Notes: generated by a model from the sequence alone, not told the origin. 64,000 nucleotides of DNA from Agrobacterium tumefaciens_K (GCF_031801495.1 NZ_JAOEGC010000002.1:1054001-1118000); one strand, 5' to 3'; positions 43,245-52,341 are shown, numbered from the stretch's first letter. Numbers and translations are program-made.

Positions 43245-44522
43245 CTAATCCTCGCTGGAGGCGGCCGAACCGCCTCCGTCCCACCGCCGGGCGCGTAGCC
43301 GCTGGATGAGGGCATAAAGCGTCGGGTTCGTTTTGATGGCGCTCTTGGTTCTGGCTATTGCCACGAAAGCGGCGGCAGCAAGTCGGCCCTTCAGTGTCAG
43401 CGGCAGGAATATGTCGTGCTGCACCGTCGTCAGCGGGCACCAGCTGCGTTTGTAAAGCTGGTCGCCGACCCCGAAATCGAAAAGAGCAGCCTTCTCCTCG
43501 CAAGCCCGCTCGATCATCAGCCAGAAGAGCAGTTCCCCGGGGCTGAGATCTTTGGCAACCGATTCATCGATCGAGCCGAACTGGCAGATAACGTGGTCCT
43601 GCTTTCGTGACAGACCCGCAACGGCAGCGATGACGCCCTCGTTGTCTCCATGAAGCCGGATGGCGTGCAGCTCCAGCGCGGCGTCCTTGCCAGCCGACTC
43701 CACGGATGCAAGATCGTAGAAGAAATCTTTGACGGATTGCTGCCGGAAGACGTCGGGGATGCCTTGCGCGGCAAAACGCATCGATTTCTGGCGAAAGAAG
43801 GTTTGTAGCAACTGGCATTTTTCGTCCGGAGTGCGGGCGATTACGTGGCTGTAGCCACCCAGTTCCTCGGCGCGGCGAATCTGTATCCGGAATTTCTTGC
43901 GCCGCCTTTTGGCGTTCAACTGCCTGATTGTCTCTTCCATGCTGCCCAGCAGCGGAAGCTGAAAGGCGGGATTCTGGTTTTCGACGGAGGCGAGATGCGC
44001 AAGCGCACTCGGGCGCCCGCGCCAGATAAGCGGCACATTTTGCAATGCCAGAACGTCGGCCTTTCCTCTCAGAAGCCTTTTCGATTCCCGCGCGATTGCG
44101 ACAGCCGCAGTGGCTCCGGAGGTTTCGATGAACGAGGGATCGAAAAGCCCGGTATTGATGTTATTGAAGCGCCCGCCCGGAAAACATGCTTTTCTTATGC
44201 CGTTTTCCCGGACGATCTCAAGCGGCAGCAGAAAGACTGTTTTGTCGCCCTGGCGACCGCGAATGACATGAAGCGGACTGTTTTGCGTCTTTGCCCAGAT
44301 GAAGCACCAGTCCAGTCCCTGATGCAGCGAGTTGAGTGCGTCATCATCCAGAAGGTTCCATTCGGCGCGGATGGTTTCGATATCATCCACGAGATCTACG
44401 GTCAGCCGATCGGTACGCCGCCGCTCGTGCAGAGCAGGGCCGTGCACCGAAGTAAACCTCGCATTGCCATCCTGGCTTTTGACCGGCCCCTCCGCCGTCA
44501 TCCGTTCTCTCCGCTTGATCAA
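43245..44522 (-). CDS. GNAT-fold acyltransferase (CelD/BcsL type) of the polysaccharide cluster
   Basis: A 425-residue protein of the CelD/BcsL-type acetyltransferase family with two GNAT-like halves. Motifs include LDWCFIWAKTQNSPLHVIRG, RKKFRIQIRRAEELGG, LFWLMIERACEEKAALFDFG and VGDQLYKRSWCPL. It probably modifies a lipid-linked or growing sugar with an acyl or amino-acyl group. It is convergent with the Wzz/Wzc gene. In gene content it matches the remaining member of the upp locus, probably uppA. The start at 44522 or 44501 is uncertain. Confidence 0.82.
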   Translation of the reverse strand: MIKRRERMTAEGPVKSQDGNARFTSVHGPALHERRRTDRLTVDLVDDIETIRAEWNLLDDDALNSLHQGLDWCFIWAKTQNSPLHVIRGRQGDKTVFLLPLEIVRENGIRKACFPGGRFNNINTGLFDPSFIETSGATAAVAIARESKRLLRGKADVLALQNVPLIWRGRPSALAHLASVENQNPAFQLPLLGSMEETIRQLNAKRRRKKFRIQIRRAEELGGYSHVIARTPDEKCQLLQTFFRQKSMRFAAQGIPDVFRQQSVKDFFYDLASVESAGKDAALELHAIRLHGDNEGVIAAVAGLSRKQDHVICQFGSIDESVAKDLSPGELLFWLMIERACEEKAALFDFGVGDQLYKRSWCPLTTVQHDIFLPLTLKGRLAAAAFVAIARTKSAIKTNPTLYALIQRLRARRWDGGGSAASSED

Positions 44523-44602
44523 GCCGGACTATAGATGCCACCGGCAAACAATGTCTTTATACGCGACACGAAGCTGAGAACGATTACGCGGTTTTGTTCA
44601 GG

Positions 44603-44830
44603 CTATTTGATCGGTTTTGGTCCAGCCATCCAGCGAATGACGAGCATTGCGGGCAATATCCATAAAAGCCCGGTGAGGATGAAATAGACCAGATGCACCC
44701 ACCATGGCGATTGCGCCAGCACGGCGGCCGCAACAGAGGTTGCCAGAACGGCGTAAACGACGACAAGACAGATGATAAAGATGGTGCCGATGAGCGATCT
44801 GAGGCGAGGGCGCATGAGGATATCCGTCAT
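44603..44830 (-). CDS. DUF2842 small membrane protein
   Basis: A 75-residue protein with two transmembrane helices (SLIGTIFIICLVVVYAVLAT and VYFILTGLLWILPAMLVIRW) and the conserved QSPWWVHLVYFILTGLLWIL segment of DUF2842, a family confined to alphaproteobacteria. Its habitual neighbour is the heme A synthase gene, here divergent at 44945. It may take part in cytochrome oxidase biogenesis; that is inference from context. Confidence 0.87.
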   Translation of the reverse strand: MTDILMRPRLRSLIGTIFIICLVVVYAVLATSVAAAVLAQSPWWVHLVYFILTGLLWILPAMLVIRWMAGPKPIK

Positions 44831-44944
44831 TGAATTCTTTGACGGAGTATAGCGCCGCGACGGGATGCCGCAAACCCATAGGTCTTGTTTTACAGTGCGG
44901 GTTGGGGCTAATCAGGCACAGGCTGAACAATGGAGATCGGCAAG

Positions 44945-46063
44945 ATGCGATCAAGCGGCATGACGGTGGCAAACGGTTCTGTTGAACTGGCGGTTGGAAC
45001 CGCCCTGCAGAAACAGGAGAAGGATCGCCGCCTGCTACGTGTCTGGCTGCGTGTTGTGCTTTTCACGCTCTTTTGTCTGGTCCTCGTCGGCGGCGCGACC
45101 CGTCTGACGGAATCTGGCCTCTCCATTACCGAGTGGAAGCCGATCCATGGCGCCATTCCGCCGCTTTCCGTTGCCGAATGGGAAGAGGAATTCCAGCTTT
45201 ACAAGCGTATTCCGCAATACCAAGAAATCAATAAGGGCATGTCGCTCGATGAGTTCAAGACCATCTTCTGGTGGGAGTGGGCGCACCGGCTGCTGGCGCG
45301 GGCTATCGGCGTGATTTTCGCCTTGCCGCTCGCCTATTTCTGGCTGACGGGCCGGATCGAAAAACGCCTGCGCCTGCCGCTGGTCGGTCTTCTGGCGCTC
45401 GGAGGGTTTCAAGGGTTCATCGGCTGGTGGATGGTGTCTTCCGGTCTCGTCAACCGCACGGATGTTTCGCAATATCGTCTGGCAACGCACCTGACGATTG
45501 CCTGCCTGATTTTTGCGGGATGCATGTGGATATTGCGCGGGCTGTCCGTTCACTCACCGGATGCCGCCAACGAGCGCACGGGTAGGCGTTTCGCCATGGT
45601 GCTCGCGCTGCTCTGTCTGTTCCAGATTTATCTCGGTGCGCTTGTGGCGGGGCTGAATGCCGGACTTTCCTACAATACCTGGCCTTTGATGGATGGCTCG
45701 CTGGTGCCGGGCGATCTCTTCCTTCAGCAGCCATGGTGGATCAACCTGTTCGAGAACCCCAAGACGGTGCAGTTCGTGCATCGTCTCGGTGCCTACCTGC
45801 TGTTCGCCGCAGCACTCTGGCATATGGTGGCAATGGGACGCGCCTTGCCAGCCACCCCGCACGCGCGGCGCTCCGCCCTGTTTTTCGTGTTGATCTGCAT
45901 TCAGGCTGCCCTCGGCGTCACGACGCTTCTCATGCATGTCGATATCCATGTCGCACTTGCACATCAGGGCATGGCGTTGATTGTGCTGGGCTTCGCCATT
46001 GCGCATTGGCGCGGGTTCATCGGTGAATATCGGCCAGCCGTTGCAGTGGAAGTCAGGGACTGA
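44945..46063 (+). CDS. ctaA: Heme A synthase (CtaA/COX15)
   Basis: A 372-residue membrane enzyme that oxidises the heme O methyl group to heme A for cytochrome oxidase. About eight transmembrane helices; the COX15 signature is TRLTESGLSITEWKPIHGAI, and the paired heme-ligand histidines fall in IFWWEWAHRLLARAIG and in VQFVHRLGAYLLFAAALWHM. GGAG at 44932 points to ATG 44945; ATG 44930 would add 5 residues. The last 11 bases overlap the convergent kinase gene. Confidence 0.95.
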   Translation: MRSSGMTVANGSVELAVGTALQKQEKDRRLLRVWLRVVLFTLFCLVLVGGATRLTESGLSITEWKPIHGAIPPLSVAEWEEEFQLYKRIPQYQEINKGMSLDEFKTIFWWEWAHRLLARAIGVIFALPLAYFWLTGRIEKRLRLPLVGLLALGGFQGFIGWWMVSSGLVNRTDVSQYRLATHLTIACLIFAGCMWILRGLSVHSPDAANERTGRRFAMVLALLCLFQIYLGALVAGLNAGLSYNTWPLMDGSLVPGDLFLQQPWWINLFENPKTVQFVHRLGAYLLFAAALWHMVAMGRALPATPHARRSALFFVLICIQAALGVTTLLMHVDIHVALAHQGMALIVLGFAIAHWRGFIGEYRPAVAVEVRD

Positions 46064-46922
46064 GCAGCAAAGGGCGAGCGACACGCAGGAATGAAAGGCG
46101 TTCCTGCGCGTTTACACTCTCGTCAAACGGTGTCCCGTCTTCCAGTGACCAGCAGATCGACAGGCCCGCATGGGCAATCGCATAACGCAGGATCTTGTCC
46201 TTCGGACAATTCAGGGCGGTCGAGAAGAGATCGATCAGCGTGCGAATGCGGTGCGGGTCGAGGATGTCCTGCAGCGCGTTGAGCGGATTGCCGAAAACAT
46301 TCGCGACATCGTAGGCGGGGTCGCCCATCAATCCCAGCGGGTCGATGGCCAGCCAGCCACGCTCTCCGCCGCCGATGATGTTGTCGTGATGCAGGTCGCC
46401 ATGCAGCGGGCGCGCATTTTCCTGAGAGTCCAGAAGCGACGCCGCAAAGTCGGCGCAGAACCGCAGCGGCTCGGCCAGCCGCTCGTCGGTTTCCTTGCTG
46501 GCGCGATCAAACAACGATTGGAAGTGCCTCAAAAGCGGCGTCAGATCGGTGGGCGCGGTCCCGCCGGTGCTGTGCAGCCTGCCAAGCAGATCGATGATGA
46601 TCTCGTTGCTGGCCGCCTCACCATGCTGCAGGCGATGGTGCCTGAGCAGGATATCGCCTGCGTCTTCCAGCAGGCAGGCAGTGGCATGCTTTTCAAGAAG
46701 CCGCACAGCGCCATTGCCGTTACGCCATTCGAGAAATGCCATGCCCGGCAATTCGCCCACCCCGCGGGGCTTCAGCCGTTTCAGGACCGCTTTGCGGCCG
46801 TCTGCCAGGGTGACGCGGTGAATGATGCTGCCTGGCGTGTCGGCAAGAAGAAAGGCGGAGGATATCATCCACCGCCTCATCAGGTCTTCGGTTATAGAAA
46901 CTGCGGCATCGCCGTTATTCAT
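46053..46922 (-). CDS. Aminoglycoside/hydroxyurea-kinase-like phosphotransferase
   Basis: A 289-residue APH-fold kinase of the StrB-like (aminoglycoside 6-phosphotransferase/hydroxyurea kinase) family. Catalytic loop: LHGDLHHDNIIGG. Metal-binding DPxG-type motif: AIDPLGLMGDPAYDVANVFG. Such chromosomal proteins need not confer resistance; the natural substrate is unknown. Its ATG overlaps the argC stop (ATGA at 46919-46922), so it is translationally coupled to an arginine biosynthesis gene. Confidence 0.86.
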   Translation of the reverse strand: MNNGDAAVSITEDLMRRWMISSAFLLADTPGSIIHRVTLADGRKAVLKRLKPRGVGELPGMAFLEWRNGNGAVRLLEKHATACLLEDAGDILLRHHRLQHGEAASNEIIIDLLGRLHSTGGTAPTDLTPLLRHFQSLFDRASKETDERLAEPLRFCADFAASLLDSQENARPLHGDLHHDNIIGGGERGWLAIDPLGLMGDPAYDVANVFGNPLNALQDILDPHRIRTLIDLFSTALNCPKDKILRYAIAHAGLSICWSLEDGTPFDESVNAQERLSFLRVARPLLLSP

Positions 46923-47845
46923 GCGGAGAGCATCAGTTCCATGTTCTGAACGGCGGCACCCGATGCACCCTTGCCGAGATTGTCGAGCACCGCAACGAGG
47001 TTGATATGCTCTGCCGTGCCGAACACGTAGAGCTTCATCGTGTCCTTGTTGACCAGCTCTTCGGCATCGATGCGGGCAATCGCCTTGCTTTCCTCAAGCG
47101 GAACGACTGTGACGATATCCTGGCCGGCATAGTGGGCGACCAGCGCTGCATGCACCGTTTCGATGCTCGCGCCATCCTTCAGATCGGCGACGAACAGCGG
47201 AACCTGCACGATCATGCCCTGCGCGAAACGGCCGACGGAGGGGGAGAACAGCGGCGAACGATCCAGAAGGCCATGCTGCTTCATTTCCGGCACGTGCTTG
47301 TGCTTGAGTGTCAGGCCGTACAGGAAGTTGTTGGCGCTGATGGCATCATCGCGGCTCTGGTCTTCCATCTGGCCGATAAGCTGCTTGCCGCCGCCGGTAT
47401 AACCCGAAACGGCATTGACGCTCACCGGATACCCGTCCGGCAGGATGCCGGCAGCGCGCAACGGCCGGATAAGGCCGATCGCGCCCGTCGGGTAACAGCC
47501 GGGATTGGCCACGAAACGGGCGGACCGCACCCTGTCGGTCTGTTCCTTGTCCATTTCCGCAAAGCCATAGGCCCAGTCCTGATGGGTCCGGAACGCGGTG
47601 GAGGTGTCGATGATGCGGACGTTGTTGTTACCCGCGACCATGGCAACCGCTTCCCGCGAAGCATCGTCGGGAAGGCAGAGAATGGAAATATCGGCACCGT
47701 TGAGCAGGTCTCCGCGCATCGCTGCGTTGCGGCGCTCGGCCTCGGGAATGGACAGCAGCTCGATATCGCGGCGGCCGGCAAGGCGCGTGCGGATCTGCAG
47801 ACCCGTGGTGCCGTGTTCGCCGTCGATGAAAATCTTCGCTGTCAT
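46919..47845 (-). CDS. argC: N-acetyl-gamma-glutamyl-phosphate reductase
   Basis: A 308-residue enzyme of arginine synthesis that reduces N-acetylglutamyl phosphate with NADPH. N-terminal nucleotide fold FIDGEHGTTGLQIRTRL; catalytic Cys117 in VANPGCYPTGAIGLI; later VSGYTGGGKQLIGQM. This is the shorter type-2 form common in alphaproteobacteria. It follows speB on the same strand after 51 bases and is coupled to the kinase gene downstream. Confidence 0.96.
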   Translation of the reverse strand: MTAKIFIDGEHGTTGLQIRTRLAGRRDIELLSIPEAERRNAAMRGDLLNGADISILCLPDDASREAVAMVAGNNNVRIIDTSTAFRTHQDWAYGFAEMDKEQTDRVRSARFVANPGCYPTGAIGLIRPLRAAGILPDGYPVSVNAVSGYTGGGKQLIGQMEDQSRDDAISANNFLYGLTLKHKHVPEMKQHGLLDRSPLFSPSVGRFAQGMIVQVPLFVADLKDGASIETVHAALVAHYAGQDIVTVVPLEESKAIARIDAEELVNKDTMKLYVFGTAEHINLVAVLDNLGKGASGAAVQNMELMLSA

Positions 47846-47896
47846 GTCCTTGTCCTGACTTTTCAGTGTGTTGTATCGGTTTGCGGATTCATTGTC

Positions 47897-48850
47897 TCAA
47901 ACGGCTTTCGCCAGCCGTTCGGCGCGCAGGCCAAGCATATACATTGCAACCGTCGCCCCGGCAATGGCGGTGACATCGGCATGGTCATAGGCAGGCGCGA
48001 CTTCGACGACATCGGAGCCGCGAATATCCAGTTGACCCAATCCGCGAAGAACCGAGAGTACCTTGGCGCTGGTGGGGCCGCCCGCAACCGGAGTACCCGT
48101 ACCCGGTGCAAAGGCAGGATCGAGGCAGTCGATATCGAAAGTCAGATAGACCGGCATGCCTGCCGTATGCCGGACGATCAGCGAGGCAATGTCACTTGCC
48201 CGCATCTCTTCCACCTCGTAGCCGTGCAGAATGTGGATGCCGAAATCGTCGGGCGCATGGGTGCGGATGCCGATCTGGATCGAGCGGTCCGGATCGATCA
48301 GGCCTTCACGCACCGCTCGCGCCACGAATGAACCGTGGTCGATACGCTTGCCGTCATCGAACCAGGTGTCCTGATGCGCATCGAACTGAACCAGCGCCAG
48401 CGGGCCGTGTTTGGCCACATGCGCTTTCAACAGCGGCCAGGTGACGAAGTGGTCGCCGCCGAGCGTCAGCAGGTAGTCCGTTTTGGAGATGATCCTGCGC
48501 GCTTCCTTTTCGATTGTCTCCGGCGTCTTCCAGTGGTTGCCGTAGTCGAGCAGGCAGTCGCCGTAATCGATTGTCGGCATATGCGCGAACAGATCGCGCC
48601 CGAACGGATATTGCGGATCGTTGTCGAAGATGGCGGAGGCGCGGCGGATGGCCTGCGGCCCGAAACGTGCGCCGGGGCGGTTGGAGGTCGCCGCATCGAA
48701 CGGAATGCCCCAGACTGCCGTTGAAACGCCCTTGAGGTTCTTCGTGAACTTTCTTCGCATGAAAGACAGTGTACCCGCATGGGTCGGGTCGGTCGCGGCC
48801 GATGTAAGGGTCGTTGCGGTGAAGGCGTGGTCGATGGTTTTCGATGGCAT
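47897..48850 (-). CDS. speB: Agmatinase
   Basis: A 317-residue binuclear manganese ureohydrolase that makes putrescine and urea from agmatine. Metal ligands are visible in LTLGGDHFVTWPLL, LVQFDAHQDTWFDDG and LTFDIDCLDPAFAPGTGTP. ATG 48850 (MPSKTIDHAF) is preferred over an in-frame codon at 48877. It belongs to the speB-argC-kinase run and is separated from the ribosomal operon by a terminator. Confidence 0.92.
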   Translation of the reverse strand: MPSKTIDHAFTATTLTSAATDPTHAGTLSFMRRKFTKNLKGVSTAVWGIPFDAATSNRPGARFGPQAIRRASAIFDNDPQYPFGRDLFAHMPTIDYGDCLLDYGNHWKTPETIEKEARRIISKTDYLLTLGGDHFVTWPLLKAHVAKHGPLALVQFDAHQDTWFDDGKRIDHGSFVARAVREGLIDPDRSIQIGIRTHAPDDFGIHILHGYEVEEMRASDIASLIVRHTAGMPVYLTFDIDCLDPAFAPGTGTPVAGGPTSAKVLSVLRGLGQLDIRGSDVVEVAPAYDHADVTAIAGATVAMYMLGLRAERLAKAV

Positions 48851-48920
48851 GTGTTTCCCCGACAGTCTTTGCCGCAAGGTTGCGGTTTTATCGGGTCAAA
48901 GACAAGGGTGCATGACAAGG

Positions 48921-48950
48921 AAAAAGGCGGAGCCGAAGCCCCGCCTTTCG
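48921..48950 (-). terminator. Rho-independent terminator of the rplM-rpsI operon
   Basis: On the minus strand: AAAGGCGGGGCTTCGGCTCCGCC followed by five T residues; just after the rpsI stop. Confidence 0.88.
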
Positions 48951-48972
48951 AAGTTCTGTATTCCGGAAGCGA

Positions 48973-49440
48973 TTAACGCTTGGAGAACTGGAAGGAACGG
49001 CGAGCCTTGGCCTTACCGTACTTCTTACGCTCGACGACGCGGCTGTCGCGGGTCAGGAAGCCACCCTTCTTCAGAACGGAGCGCAGGCCCGGTTCGAAGT
49101 AGGTGAGAGCCTTGGACAGACCGTGACGAACTGCACCGGCCTGGCCGGACAGACCGCCGCCAGCAACCGTGGCAACGATGTCGAACTGGCCAGAGCGAGC
49201 AGCAGCAACGAGAGGCTGCTGAAGGATCATCTGGAGAACCGGACGTGCAAAATATGCAGAGAAGTCACGGCCGTTGATGATGATCTTGCCGGAGCCAGCC
49301 TTGACCCATACGCGGGCTACGGCGTTCTTGCGCTTGCCGGTCGCGTAGGAGCGGCCGAGGGTATCAACCTTGCGGACGTGCACGGGAGCCGAAGCTTCCG
49401 ATGCCGGGGCGAGGTCTTTCAGAGAGGAAAGATCGGCCAT
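48973..49440 (-). CDS. rpsI: 30S ribosomal protein S9
   Basis: A 155-residue S9. The conserved RSYATGKRKNAVARVWVKAG, AAARSGQFDIVATVAGGGLS and the basic C-terminal tail KARRSFQFSKR, which contacts P-site tRNA, are all present. It has the N-terminal extension usual in alphaproteobacteria. It follows rplM by two bases in the standard L13-S9 operon. Confidence 0.98.
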   Translation of the reverse strand: MADLSSLKDLAPASEASAPVHVRKVDTLGRSYATGKRKNAVARVWVKAGSGKIIINGRDFSAYFARPVLQMILQQPLVAAARSGQFDIVATVAGGGLSGQAGAVRHGLSKALTYFEPGLRSVLKKGGFLTRDSRVVERKKYGKAKARRSFQFSKR

Positions 49441-49442
49441 TA

Positions 49443-49907
49443 TCAGGCGCTCCTTACGTTCTTCTTGTTCAGCGATGCGACGTCGAGAGCGACGGGCTGC
49501 TGTGCTTCGTGCGGATGGTTCGAGCCGGCGTAAACGCGCAGGTTCTTCATCTGGCGACGGCCGAGCGGGCCGCGCGGAATCATGCGCTCGACGGCCTTCT
49601 CAACGACGCGCTCCGGGAAGCGGCCTTCGATGATCTGGCGAGCCGTACGCTCCTTGATGCCACCCGGGTAACCGGTGTGCCAGTAGTACTTCTTGTCGGA
49701 ATACTTGTTGCCGGTGAAGACAGCCTTCTCAGCGTTGATGATGATGACGTTGTCGCCGTCATCGACGTGAGGGGTGTAGGTTGCCTTGTGCTTGCCGCGC
49801 AGGCGGGTTGCAACGATGGTGGCGAGACGACCAACAACGAGGCCTTCGGCGTCGATGATGATCCACTTCTTCTCCACCTCAGCGGGCTTCTGAACGAAAG
49901 TAGACAT
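49443..49907 (-). CDS. rplM: 50S ribosomal protein L13
   Basis: A 154-residue L13 with KWIIIDAEGLVVGRLATIVA, DGDNVIIINAEKAVFTGNK and ERMIPRGPLGRRQMKNLRVY. ATG 49907 is chosen from the family N-terminus (MSTFVQKPAEVEKKW). First gene of the L13-S9 operon; the 240-base gap upstream should hold its promoter and leader. Confidence 0.98.
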   Translation of the reverse strand: MSTFVQKPAEVEKKWIIIDAEGLVVGRLATIVATRLRGKHKATYTPHVDDGDNVIIINAEKAVFTGNKYSDKKYYWHTGYPGGIKERTARQIIEGRFPERVVEKAVERMIPRGPLGRRQMKNLRVYAGSNHPHEAQQPVALDVASLNKKNVRSA

Positions 49908-50151
49908 GTTTTCACTTTCTTTTGGACCCGTCATGCTCAAAAAAAACATGCAGGCGTTTCTTGTTGCTTGGGTTTGGTTGCCTTTTGAGCAACCGCAAAT
50001 GACCGCTTTCCGGCAGGAATTCAGTCTGGGGCGCTTATACGGTGCGGCGGAAAAAGCGTCAATATCGTTGATTTTTGCAACTGTAAAAATAAAGCAGTAA
50101 AAACAATGGCTTATTTATGTGGTATTATTTTACCTCATCTGTTTGAGCCAT

Positions 50152-51003
50152 TCAGCCCAGCCGCATGACCAGAACACCGGCCGCGATGATCGCTCCGGCG
50201 GCATAACGCCAGATGCTGGCCCGTTCCTTGAGCACGACGACCGAGATTACGATTGCAAACAGGATGGAGGTTTCGCGAAGCGCCGCTACCACGGCAACCG
50301 GGGCTTTTGTCATGGCGTAAAGGGCAAGGCCGTAAGAGAGAATGGAGCCGCCACCGCCAATCAGTCCTCGCCACCAGTTCCGCCTGACGTGCTGGACGAC
50401 AGGCGTCACGCCGCGCTGACAGAAGGCGAATGCGAAGAGCAGGACGGGGGGCAGAAGCGACATCCATAACGTATAGGAAATCGCGTTGCCCGAAAGTCGT
50501 GCGCCGACGCCGTCCACAAAGGTGTAGGAGGCTATGACGAAAGCATTGATAAGAGCGACGGTAATGGCCCGTCCTCCACCGTGCCGGGCTTCGAAAGCAA
50601 GTGTCAGAATGCCGGCGGAAATCACCGCAATGCCGAGAAGCGCGACCGGGCTCAATAGCTCACTGAGAAACAGACTGCTCGATGCGGCAACGATCAAAGG
50701 CGCGACGCCACGCATGACGGGATAAACCAGACCGATATCGCCAATGGTGTATGCTTTGGCGACGAGACGGAAATAAGCGAACTGCAGGAAGGCCGAGGCG
50801 ATCAGAAACGGCAGGGCTATAGGAGCGGGAAGTGGCAGGAACGGCAGGAACGGGATGGAGCATGCAGCCGCGCCGGCCGCAATCAGCGAAGCATCGAGCG
50901 ATTTGTCTGATCCGGCTTTCACCAGTGCGTTCCAGCTCGCATGCAGCAATGCGCCCAGCAGAACCAGCAGGAATATCTCGATTGTCACGATAGATTCGCC
51001 CAA
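50152..51003 (-). CDS. EamA/DMT family transporter
   Basis: A 283-residue exporter-like protein with ten predicted transmembrane segments arranged as two EamA repeats (LLVLLGALLHASWNALVKAG first; ALINAFVIASYTFVDGVGAR second). The substrate is unknown. An in-frame GTG near 50988 is an alternative start. It is preceded by the largest gene-free interval of the window. Confidence 0.88.
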   Translation of the reverse strand: MGESIVTIEIFLLVLLGALLHASWNALVKAGSDKSLDASLIAAGAAACSIPFLPFLPLPAPIALPFLIASAFLQFAYFRLVAKAYTIGDIGLVYPVMRGVAPLIVAASSSLFLSELLSPVALLGIAVISAGILTLAFEARHGGGRAITVALINAFVIASYTFVDGVGARLSGNAISYTLWMSLLPPVLLFAFAFCQRGVTPVVQHVRRNWWRGLIGGGGSILSYGLALYAMTKAPVAVVAALRETSILFAIVISVVVLKERASIWRYAAGAIIAAGVLVMRLG

Positions 51004-51822
51004 AATATTTTCACTTCATCTATCGTATTTCACGCGGGCGCGGTACTTTTATTGGCTATGATGGCGCGATGGTTATCTCGCTAAAGCGCCAATTCCCGCA
51101 GTCGGGGCGAGCCTAGTCCGATGCCGTCCCTGTCGTGCTCATTATTTAGCCTGCCTTTGCAAATTTGCTGCTCCAGCCGCACAGCTTTTGGTTTTGCTTC
51201 GGCACTGTTTTTCGGGTTGTTTTGATCGCGTGCCTTTTGCTCATGTTACGCATCAAATCGATTTGCATCTCCTCAAGGCGATCCATCGCTTGCAATGCTC
51301 AATTGAAGGGTGATGATGAAAAACAATTTCAGATTAGGCCTACTACACGAACTGAAACGTTTCAGTTGCGATAAATGCCGCCGCAGGCTCATGCGACTAA
51401 AGAATTAGATGTGACTAATATTCCTGTGAACGGAATGAAAACAAACAGGAGACGAATAGCGCATGTTATGCACGCTAATGGTGTTGGTTGGGATTTTTTT
51501 CGAGGCGCGTTGATTCGGCCGCAATCCTTGCGTGAGAAGTCTGCATTTGAAAACGCGACCGCTTGTGAAATCATTTTGCAAAAGTTGCGCGGCTGTACCG
51601 CAGGGTCGCAAATTTGCGGGTGTGCTCTTTATCACGTGCGTAGGGCAACCTAGATGGAAGAAGATCGTTGGGTCTGAAGTGCCTGTCGCGAAGCGCGAGC
51701 GCCTTGAAAAAGGCTATTCGGCAAATGCGGGGCTCGAAGCGCGACGGGTGGTGAGTGCATTGTTTCACGCGCAGTCCTGACCGATGGGATGGCAAGAAGA
51801 GTGTAAGAAAGGTACCGTTGGC
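51004..51822. other. 819-base interval without a supported gene
   Basis: Lower G+C than its surroundings. Several short open frames exist (for example 51165-51374, 51375-51653, 51532-51780 on the plus strand) but none has a good ribosome site or a recognisable domain. Contains a perfect 18-bp palindrome at 51350-51367. It could hold decayed coding DNA, a small RNA or an operator region. Confidence 0.5.
51350..51367. promoter_or_regulatory. Perfect 18-bp palindrome AACTGAAACGTTTCAGTT
   Basis: Fully self-complementary, centred on CG, without a loop: the form of an operator for a dimeric regulator (LacI-like operators have similar length and central CG). No regulator gene adjoins it. Confidence 0.5.
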
Positions 51823-52257
51823 ATGCAACATGACCACTACAATCCGGACTACCTCCGCAAGATTCTGAAGGAAGTTGAAACGATTGCCCTCGTGGGCGCG
51901 TCTCCCAATCCGGCCCGACCGAGTTTTGGCGTGATGCGTTTTCTGCTCTCCATGGGGTACAGGGTGATACCGGTCAATCCGGGGCAGGCAGGCAAAGAAA
52001 TTCTCGGGCAGAAAGTCTATGCCCGGCTTGCCGATATACCGGAGCCTGTAGACATGATCGACGTTTTTCGCGCGCCGGAATATCTGTCCGATGTTGTGGA
52101 GGAGGCGATTCTCCTGCCGGAGCGCCCGGCCGTGATCTGGGGGCAGCTTTCCGTTCGCGATGACAATGCTGCCGCCAAGGCCGAAGCCTACGGCATGGAT
52201 GTCGTGATGGACCGTTGCCCTGCCATTGAGTATCCGCGTCTCAATATCGCACGATAG
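51823..52257 (+). CDS. CoA-binding domain protein
   Basis: A 144-residue single-domain protein of the CoA-binding (succinyl-CoA synthetase alpha-like, YccU) family: IALVGASPNPARPSFGVMRF, GYRVIPVNPGQAGKEILGQK, MIDVFRAPEYLSDVVEEAI. The ligand is inferred. ATG 51823 is the probable start; an in-frame ATG at 51784 would add 13 residues. It stands 84 bases upstream of metY on the same strand, a frequent neighbourhood in alphaproteobacteria. Confidence 0.9.
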   Translation: MQHDHYNPDYLRKILKEVETIALVGASPNPARPSFGVMRFLLSMGYRVIPVNPGQAGKEILGQKVYARLADIPEPVDMIDVFRAPEYLSDVVEEAILLPERPAVIWGQLSVRDDNAAAKAEAYGMDVVMDRCPAIEYPRLNIAR

Positions 52258-52300
52258 TTGGAATGCAACAGGCTTACCATTTGCCGTCAGGACGTTATTA

Positions 52301-52336
52301 TTCCTCCAAAATTTCAAGTGATTTCAAATGGAGGAA
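52301..52336 (+). promoter_or_regulatory. Hairpin covering the metY ribosome-binding site
   Basis: TTCCTCCA (52301-52308) is fully complementary to TGGAGGAA (52329-52336), which contains the metY Shine-Dalgarno GGAGGAA five bases before the ATG. The 20-base loop holds a direct repeat ATTTCAA-GTG-ATTTCAA. When paired it would block initiation. Confidence 0.5.
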
Positions 52337-52341
52337 ACATC

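Noticed and set aside
51375..51780. Short open frames in the 51-kb interval
   Set aside because: No supporting ribosome site or family match, and the composition looks non-coding.
52258..52341. SAM-II riboswitch before metY
   Set aside because: The conserved SAM-II core and pseudoknot sequence is not visible; only a simple hairpin on the ribosome site is present.
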